A stretch of 64,000 nucleotides of DNA from Bradyrhizobium sp. RD5-C2. Lineage in GTDB: Bacteria; Pseudomonadota; Alphaproteobacteria; Rhizobiales; Xanthobacteraceae. Positions 59,247 to 64,000 of the stretch are shown piece by piece (the stretch's first letter is position 1; each line of letters starts with the position of its first letter). The position numbers and the translations under genes are program-made. The stretch spans positions 340,882 through 404,881 of the forward strand of contig NZ_BOVL01000005.1 of NCBI RefSeq assembly GCF_019972155.1, in the 5' to 3' direction. The notes beneath the pieces are model-generated. The model did no database searches. It was given only the letters and a program-made list of their open reading frames with translations, and had not been told where the DNA came from.

Positions 59247-60158
59247 ATGGATCGCCTGACCAGTTTGACCGCCTTCGTCCGGGTCGTGGATTCCGGCGGC
59301 TTTTCCGCCGCCGGCCGCAAGCTCAACATGTCCACCACCATGGTGAGCAACCACGTCCAGTCGCTGGAGGACCGGCTCGGCGCCCGGCTGCTCAACCGCA
59401 CCACGCGCAAGGTCAGCCTCACCGAGGTCGGCCAGGCCTATTACGACCGCTGCATCCAGATCCTCGCCGACATCGAGCAGGCCGACGAGGTCGCGGGCGC
59501 GCAGCAATCGGTGCCGCGCGGCACGCTGCGCATCTTCACCAACACCCATCTGGTCCAGTTCCTGTCGTCGACGGTGACCGGGTTCCTCGCCGCCTATCCC
59601 GAGGTCAAGGTCGACCTGATGATCGGCGAACGCTCGGCCGACCTGCTCGACGAAAATTTCGATCTCGCCGTGCAGATGATCCCGCCGCGCGATTCCGCGC
59701 TGATCGTGCGCCGCATCGCCACCTGGCGGCACGTGTTGTGCTGTTCGCATGATTACGTCGAGGCGCACGGCAAGCCGGAGCTGCTCGCCGACCTCGCGAC
59801 CCGCAACTGCGTTCGCCATATCAACTACCCGTTCGGCGACGAGTGGCATTTCGTCGACCGCAAGGGCGCGCCGGCAGCGGTGAAGGTGACGGGCAATCTC
59901 GTCTCCAACAGCGGCGAGACGCTGAAGCTCGCGGCGCTCGCCGGCGTCGGCGTGTTCCTCGCGGCGGGCTTCCTGGTCCGGGATGAACTCGAAGCGGGGA
60001 AGCTGGTTCGGCTACTGCCCGAATACCGGCCGGTCGAGCTGACGATGAACGCGATCTACCCGCACCGCCATCACCTCTCGGCGAAGGTGCGCGTCTTCAT
60101 CGATCTCCTGGTGCATCACGCCACCGAGCAGCAGAAGCTGATCAATCCGTATTCGTGA
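59247..60158 (+). CDS. LysR-family regulator of the efflux genes (inferred)
   Basis: A 303-residue LTTR. N-terminal HTH MDRLTSLTAFVRVVDSGGFS, AAGRKLNMSTTMVSNHVQSL; effector domain from about residue 90 (PRGTLRIFTNTHLVQFLSST, LKLAALAGVGVFLAAGFLVR). Divergent from emrA with shared GATAATC boxes. Inducer unknown. Confidence 0.93.
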   Translation: MDRLTSLTAFVRVVDSGGFSAAGRKLNMSTTMVSNHVQSLEDRLGARLLNRTTRKVSLTEVGQAYYDRCIQILADIEQADEVAGAQQSVPRGTLRIFTNTHLVQFLSSTVTGFLAAYPEVKVDLMIGERSADLLDENFDLAVQMIPPRDSALIVRRIATWRHVLCCSHDYVEAHGKPELLADLATRNCVRHINYPFGDEWHFVDRKGAPAAVKVTGNLVSNSGETLKLAALAGVGVFLAAGFLVRDELEAGKLVRLLPEYRPVELTMNAIYPHRHHLSAKVRVFIDLLVHHATEQQKLINPYS

Positions 60159-60216
60159 GGCAGCGCGCAGGGTGGGCACGCTTGCGCGTTGCTAACGCCG
60201 CGCTGCCAATTCTATT

Positions 60217-60324
60217 CCCGTCATCCTGAGGTGCGAGCTCTTGCGAGCCTCGAAGGATGAATCGGCCCGGCTGCTGGCCGTCCATCCTTCGAGGCTCGCT
60301 CCGCTCGCACCTCAGGATGACGGG
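60217..60324. repeat. intergenic repeat family C, copy 4
   Basis: CCCGTCATCCTGAGGTGCG mirrored by CGCACCTCAGGATGACGGG, with GCCTCGAAGGAT and ATCCTTCGAGGC inside. Between the LysR and Bug-type genes. Confidence 0.85.
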
Positions 60325-60431
60325 ACCGGCAGCGCGTAGCGATTCTGCCACTTGTCATGACCGCCCGGCACTCCACGCATGGCGTTCGCGTGTATGAGAG
60401 GAACAGCTCATCTACCCGCCCGGGGCCTGCC

Positions 60432-61403
60432 ATGCCGCTTCGCGTCCTGACTTCCATCCTGTTCGCGATCGCAGCAAATGTGCTGCTGCAGGCTCCGGCG
60501 CGCGCAGGCTATCCCGACCACATCGTGAAAATCGTGGTGCCGTTCGCGCCGGGCGGCGGCACGGATGTCGTCGCGCGCACGCTGGCGCAGGAGATGCAGA
60601 AGGATCTCGGCGTCACCGTCATTATCGAGAACAAGCCGGGGGCGGGCACCATCATCGGCACGCAAAGCGTCGCGGCCAGCCCGGCCGACGGCTACACGCT
60701 GCTGATGGCGACCTTCGCTAACGCCGTCAACCCGAGCCTCTACAGCAAGCTCCCCTACGACGCGCATAAGGACTTCGCGCCTGTGGCGCTGGTGGCACGC
60801 TCGTTCAATGTCGTCGTGGTCAATCCTGCTTCGCCGATCAAGTCGATCGCCGATCTGATCGCGGCTGCGAAGGCCGATCCGGAAAAACTGTCCTACGGCA
60901 CCTATGGCACCGGCACCTCGGCGCATCTGGCCGGCGAATTGTTCAAGCATATGGCTGCTGTCAATCTGACCACCGTGCCCTACAAGGGCGCGGCGCCTGC
61001 GATCACGGACCTGATGGGCGGCCAGATCCAGGTGATGTTCACGACGGTGGCAAGCTGTGCGTCGCTGGTCGAGGCCGGTCAGCTGCGCGCGATCGGGGTG
61101 ACCTCGGCTGAGCGCTCGGCATCGTTCCCGCAATTGCCGACGGTGTCCGAAGCCGGTGTGCCGGGCTATTCAGCGGAATCCTGGTACGGCCTTTACGCAC
61201 CTGCGAACACGCCGCCCGACATCGTCGATCGCCTCAACAAGTCGGCGGCCAGGGCCGTGCAGGCGGAGGCCTTCAGGAAGCTCAGCGTCAATGAGGGTCT
61301 CGTGATGGTGGCATCCCCCCCGGCCGAGCTCGACCGCTACTTCACGGCTGAGGAGGCGCGCTGGCGCAAGGTGATCCAAGACGCGGGCATCAAGGCGGAG
61401 TAG
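60432..61403 (+). CDS. Bug/TctC-type tripartite transporter receptor
   Basis: A 323-residue secreted binding protein. Signal peptide MPLRVLTSILFAIAANVLLQ ending near ARA; KIVVPFAPGGGTDVVARTLA, IIENKPGAGTIIGTQSVAAS, GTYGTGTSAHLAGELFKHMA and VPYKGAAPAITDLMGGQIQV are the Bug family signatures. It binds a carboxylic acid or related small molecule. No tctA/tctB partner genes are adjacent. GGGG lies 7 bases before the ATG at 60432. Confidence 0.92.
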   Translation: MPLRVLTSILFAIAANVLLQAPARAGYPDHIVKIVVPFAPGGGTDVVARTLAQEMQKDLGVTVIIENKPGAGTIIGTQSVAASPADGYTLLMATFANAVNPSLYSKLPYDAHKDFAPVALVARSFNVVVVNPASPIKSIADLIAAAKADPEKLSYGTYGTGTSAHLAGELFKHMAAVNLTTVPYKGAAPAITDLMGGQIQVMFTTVASCASLVEAGQLRAIGVTSAERSASFPQLPTVSEAGVPGYSAESWYGLYAPANTPPDIVDRLNKSAARAVQAEAFRKLSVNEGLVMVASPPAELDRYFTAEEARWRKVIQDAGIKAE

Positions 61404-61552
61404 GCTGCCTGCCCGGCACGGCGATCACATCTTTTTGCATCGCCATGCCGCAACCGTGATTCTAGACGCAACGAATGGTTCCTGGGGTCGTTGATGACGG
61501 GACGCCGGCAACACCGCCGGTTTGGATCAACCCTCGGGCTGGGGAGTGAGCC

Positions 61553-61738
61553 ATGTGGATTCTGTTGCTGCTGCCGTTTATCGGCTTGCTATGGGTGCCG
61601 TTCTATAATTTCCTCGAGCCGTCGCTGTTCGGTTTTCCCTTCTTCTACTGGTACCAGCTCGCCTGGGTACCGATCTCCTCGCTGCTGATCTGGCTGGTCT
61701 ATCGCAGCCGGCGGCCTGACGCCGACGAGCAGCGGTGA
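61553..61738 (+). CDS. DUF3311 small membrane protein
   Basis: A 61-residue protein with two membrane helices (WILLLLPFIGLLWVPFYNFL, FYWYQLAWVPISSLLIWLVY). DUF3311 proteins are regularly found directly ahead of SSS-family symporter genes and are thought to be accessory subunits. Only 10 bases separate it from mctP. Confidence 0.9.
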   Translation: MWILLLLPFIGLLWVPFYNFLEPSLFGFPFFYWYQLAWVPISSLLIWLVYRSRRPDADEQR

Positions 61739-61748
61739 GGGGACAGCC

Positions 61749-63239
61749 ATGACCGATCATATCGCCTGGGTGGCGCTCTCCGTCTTCATCTTCTTCTTCG
61801 CCCTCGTCACCGTGATGGGCTTCTTCGCGGCGCGCTGGAAATCCGGCCCGGTCAACGAGCATCTCGATGAATGGGGTCTCGGCGGCCGCCAGTTCGGCAC
61901 CTGGATCACCTGGTTCCTGGTTGGCGGCGATTTCTACACCGCCTACACCGTGATCGCGGTGCCGGCGCTGGTGTATGCGGTCGGCGCCTACGGCTTCTTC
62001 GCGCTGCCCTACACCATCATCGTCTATCCCTTCGTATTCGCCGTCATGCCGGTGCTGTGGAAAAAGGCGCATGCCAACGGCTACGTCACCGCTGCGGATG
62101 TCGTGCACGGCGCCTATGGCTCGCGCAGCCTCGAGCTCGCGGTGGCGCTGACCGGCCTGGTCGCGACTATGCCCTATATCGCGTTGCAGCTGATCGGCAT
62201 GGAGGTCGTGATCAAGGCGATGGGCCTGACCGGCGAACTGCCGATCATCGCCGCCTTCGTGATCCTTGCGCTGTATACCTATAGCTCCGGCCTGCGCGCG
62301 CCGGCGCTGATTGCGTTCGTCAAGGACATCATGATCTACATCGTGGTGCTGACGGCCGTGGTCGTGGTGCCCTCGAAGCTCGGCGGCTATGGCGCGGTGT
62401 TCTCGGCCGCCAACGACGCCTTCACGGCGAAGGGCGGCGCCACCGGACTGACGCTGAAGCCCGGGCAGTATCTGCCCTACGCGACGCTGGCGCTCGGTTC
62501 GGCGCTCGCCGCCTTCATGTATCCGCACACGCTGACCGGCATCTTCGCCTCGAAGTCGGCGGATACGATCCGCAAGAATGCGATCCTGCTGCCGGCCTAT
62601 ACGCTGCTGCTCGGCCTGATCGCGCTGCTCGGCTACATGGCCTATGCCGCTGGCATCAAGGTGACGTCGCCGAACGACGTGGTGCCGATGCTGTTCAAGA
62701 CGCTGTTCCCGGAATGGTTCGCGGGCTTCGCGTTCTCCGCGATCGCGATCGGAGCGCTGGTGCCGGCGGCGGTGATGAGCATCGGCGCGGCCAATCTGTT
62801 CACCCGCAATGTCTGGAAGTCCTACGTCAATCCGGACATCTCGCATGCCGGTGAGGCGTCGGTGGCGAAGATCACGTCGCTGGTGGTGAAGGTCGGTGCG
62901 CTTGCCTTCATCCTGTTCCTGCCGACGCAATATGCGCTCGACCTGCAACTGCTCGGCGGCCTCTGGATCGTGCAGACGCTGCCGGCGTTGGTGTTCGGCC
63001 TGTTCACCCTCTGGTTCCGCGCCGAAGCGCTGTTGCTCGGCTGGGCGGTCGGCATCGGCTGGGGCACGTACACGGCGTGGAGCAACGGGCTGAAGCCGCT
63101 CGCCAGCATCTCGCTCGGCGATGCCACCTACACCTTCTATGTCGGTCTCGGCGCGCTCTTGCTCAACATCGTGGTGGCCGTGATTGCGACCGTCGTGGTC
63201 GGTCTGATCTCACCCGCCAAGCGCGGCGCGGCGGCCTGA
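61749..63239 (+). CDS. mctP: MctP-type sodium:solute symporter for monocarboxylates
   Basis: A 496-residue, 13-helix SSS-family permease. FFAARWKSGPVNEHLDEWGL, GRQFGTWITWFLVGGDFYTA, GLVATMPYIALQLIGMEVVI and SAIAIGALVPAAVMSIGAAN match MctP, the lactate/pyruvate/propionate and alanine transporter of Rhizobium. The preceding DUF3311 gene fits. Its 3' end overlaps the convergent indolepyruvate oxidoreductase gene by 30 bases. Confidence 0.9.
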   Translation: MTDHIAWVALSVFIFFFALVTVMGFFAARWKSGPVNEHLDEWGLGGRQFGTWITWFLVGGDFYTAYTVIAVPALVYAVGAYGFFALPYTIIVYPFVFAVMPVLWKKAHANGYVTAADVVHGAYGSRSLELAVALTGLVATMPYIALQLIGMEVVIKAMGLTGELPIIAAFVILALYTYSSGLRAPALIAFVKDIMIYIVVLTAVVVVPSKLGGYGAVFSAANDAFTAKGGATGLTLKPGQYLPYATLALGSALAAFMYPHTLTGIFASKSADTIRKNAILLPAYTLLLGLIALLGYMAYAAGIKVTSPNDVVPMLFKTLFPEWFAGFAFSAIAIGALVPAAVMSIGAANLFTRNVWKSYVNPDISHAGEASVAKITSLVVKVGALAFILFLPTQYALDLQLLGGLWIVQTLPALVFGLFTLWFRAEALLLGWAVGIGWGTYTAWSNGLKPLASISLGDATYTFYVGLGALLLNIVVAVIATVVVGLISPAKRGAAA

Positions 63240-64000
63240 GCCGTCGTTGGTATCTGACGGGGCGGAGGTGAGAAGCGCGGTCAGCCGCGCCACCTCCGCC
63301 CTGGTCTTCTCGATCGCGGCGTCCTTGACCGGCCCATAGCCGCGGATCTCCATCGGCGCTTTTGCGATCGCTGTGAGATCGGGCAGCCGCGCGGCATCGA
63401 GCTTGCCGAGCATCGTCTCGATCAGCGCCTCGTACCAGCCGATCAGCTCGCGCTCGGCGCGACGCTCCGCGGTGTAGCCGAATACGTCGAACGGCGTGCC
63501 GCGCAGTCTCTTGAGCCGCGCCAGCAAGCGGAATGGCGTCTGGATCCACTGGCCGAACGCGCGCTTGCGTGGCCGGCCGCGTGCATCCAGCCCTGCCGGC
63601 AGCAACGGCGGCGCGAGATGGTACTGCACCGTGAAGTCACCATCGAATTCGCGCTTGAGGGTCTCGAGGAAGCCGGTCTGCATATGCAGCCGCGCCACCT
63701 CGTACTCATCTTTGTAGGCCATCAGCTTGAACAGTGAGCGGGCGACGGCGTCGGTCAACGTCTCGTTTCCGAGCGCGGCTTCGGCGTGACGGACGCGGTC
63801 GACCGTGGCGCGATAGCGCGCGGCATAGGCCGAATCCTGATAATCCCGCAGAAAATCGGCGCGCCGCGCGATCATCTGCTCCAGCGTCTCGGGCGTGTCG
63901 CGATCGGCGTTCTCGCCCTTCGGCAAAAACTCCGGATCGGCGAACGCAATCCGGCCCCAGGCCAGCGCCTGCTTGTTGCGCTCGGTGGCGACGCCGTTCA
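63210..64000 (-). CDS. indolepyruvate ferredoxin oxidoreductase, C-terminal part (cut by window)
   Basis: The open frame runs from the window edge to a TGA at 63210-63212. It reads NGVATERNKQALAWGRIAFA, then TDAVARSLFKLMAYKDEYEV, RLHMQTGFLETLKREFDGDF and FDVFGYTAERRAERELIGWY, the C-terminal domain of the single-chain indolepyruvate ferredoxin oxidoreductase (fused IorAB, about 1150 residues). It decarboxylates aryl-pyruvates with ferredoxin as electron acceptor. The cluster and ThDP domains lie outside the window. Confidence 0.9.
   Translation of the reverse strand, partial: NGVATERNKQALAWGRIAFADPEFLPKGENADRDTPETLEQMIARRADFLRDYQDSAYAARYRATVDRVRHAEAALGNETLTDAVARSLFKLMAYKDEYEVARLHMQTGFLETLKREFDGDFTVQYHLAPPLLPAGLDARGRPRKRAFGQWIQTPFRLLARLKRLRGTPFDVFGYTAERRAERELIGWYEALIETMLGKLDAARLPDLTAIAKAPMEIRGYGPVKDAAIEKTRAEVARLTALLTSAPSDTNDGSGRRAALGG

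Noticed and set aside
1..64000. tRNA, rRNA, insertion sequence or prophage genes
   Set aside because: No cloverleaf, transposase, integrase or phage structural gene could be recognised on either strand, although a tool-based tRNA scan was not possible.

Overview
The window is a 64 kb piece of a GC-rich chromosome that reads as an alphaproteobacterium, most probably Bradyrhizobium or a close relative in the Nitrobacteraceae. This is an inference. It rests on the dense, GC-rich gene style, on many short intergenic palindromic elements of kinds I associate with that group (17 copies of about nine families were located), and on genes typical of it: the molybdenum storage protein pair, the MctP-type monocarboxylate symporter with its DUF3311 partner, an indolepyruvate ferredoxin oxidoreductase and a glutamate/aspartate-type ABC importer. 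I found no rRNA, tRNA, insertion sequence, prophage or CRISPR array.

Layout. 1-2.3 kb: a GlxA-type regulator divergent from an isonitrile-hydratase-like protein, then a small secreted protein. 2.5-8.1 kb: a catabolic-looking run of two amidohydrolases, a Rieske ferredoxin, a glutathione transferase and a three-domain flavin/iron-sulfur oxidoreductase. 8.1-10.3 kb: a secreted protein and a TetR regulator divergent from an enoyl-reductase-like MDR enzyme, with a perfect operator-like palindrome between them. 10.3-12.3 kb: a protein made only of six 110-residue repeats. 12.7-17 kb: two paralogous polytopic membrane proteins flanking a small secreted protein, divergent from an OmpR-type regulator and histidine kinase, with paired direct-repeat boxes in the shared promoter. 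17.1-18.8 kb: mosB-mosA, the molybdenum storage protein. 19-22 kb: small proteins, a cupin, a fatty acid desaturase and a cold-shock protein. 22.3-24 kb: a TetR regulator facing pspA and a YiaA-like membrane protein across three identical-type palindromes.

24.3-29.6 kb: a five-gene operon (GNAT-like, ThiF/E1-like, multi-pass membrane protein, second GNAT-like, nitroreductase-like) in which every junction is a 4-base ATGA overlap. It looks like an uncharacterised biosynthetic or modification pathway. 30.1-37.1 kb: an aldehyde dehydrogenase with a downstream DUF2478 gene, divergent from a small gene and an orphan modA-like gene. The shared promoter holds two sequences that match the ModE (molybdate repressor) box closely, and a second aldehyde dehydrogenase has a weaker third box. 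A ModE-type HTH regulator lies at 36.8 kb. With mosBA this makes molybdenum homeostasis the strongest theme of the window.

37.2-49.5 kb: an Old Yellow Enzyme, a GFA-like protein, a polytopic membrane protein, a benzoylformate-decarboxylase-like enzyme, a flavin monooxygenase, an M20 peptidase, an MFS transporter, an IclR regulator and a GST. 49.8-54.4 kb: an SCP2-like protein, an alpha/beta hydrolase and a complete glutamate/aspartate-type ABC importer. 54.6-64 kb: a D-amino acid aminotransferase, an AhpD-like protein, an EmrAB-type efflux pair divergent from a LysR regulator with recurring GATAATC boxes, a Bug/TctC-type binding protein, DUF3311-mctP, and the 3' end of an indolepyruvate ferredoxin oxidoreductase. 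Long open frames antisense to most of these genes are high-GC shadows and are not annotated.
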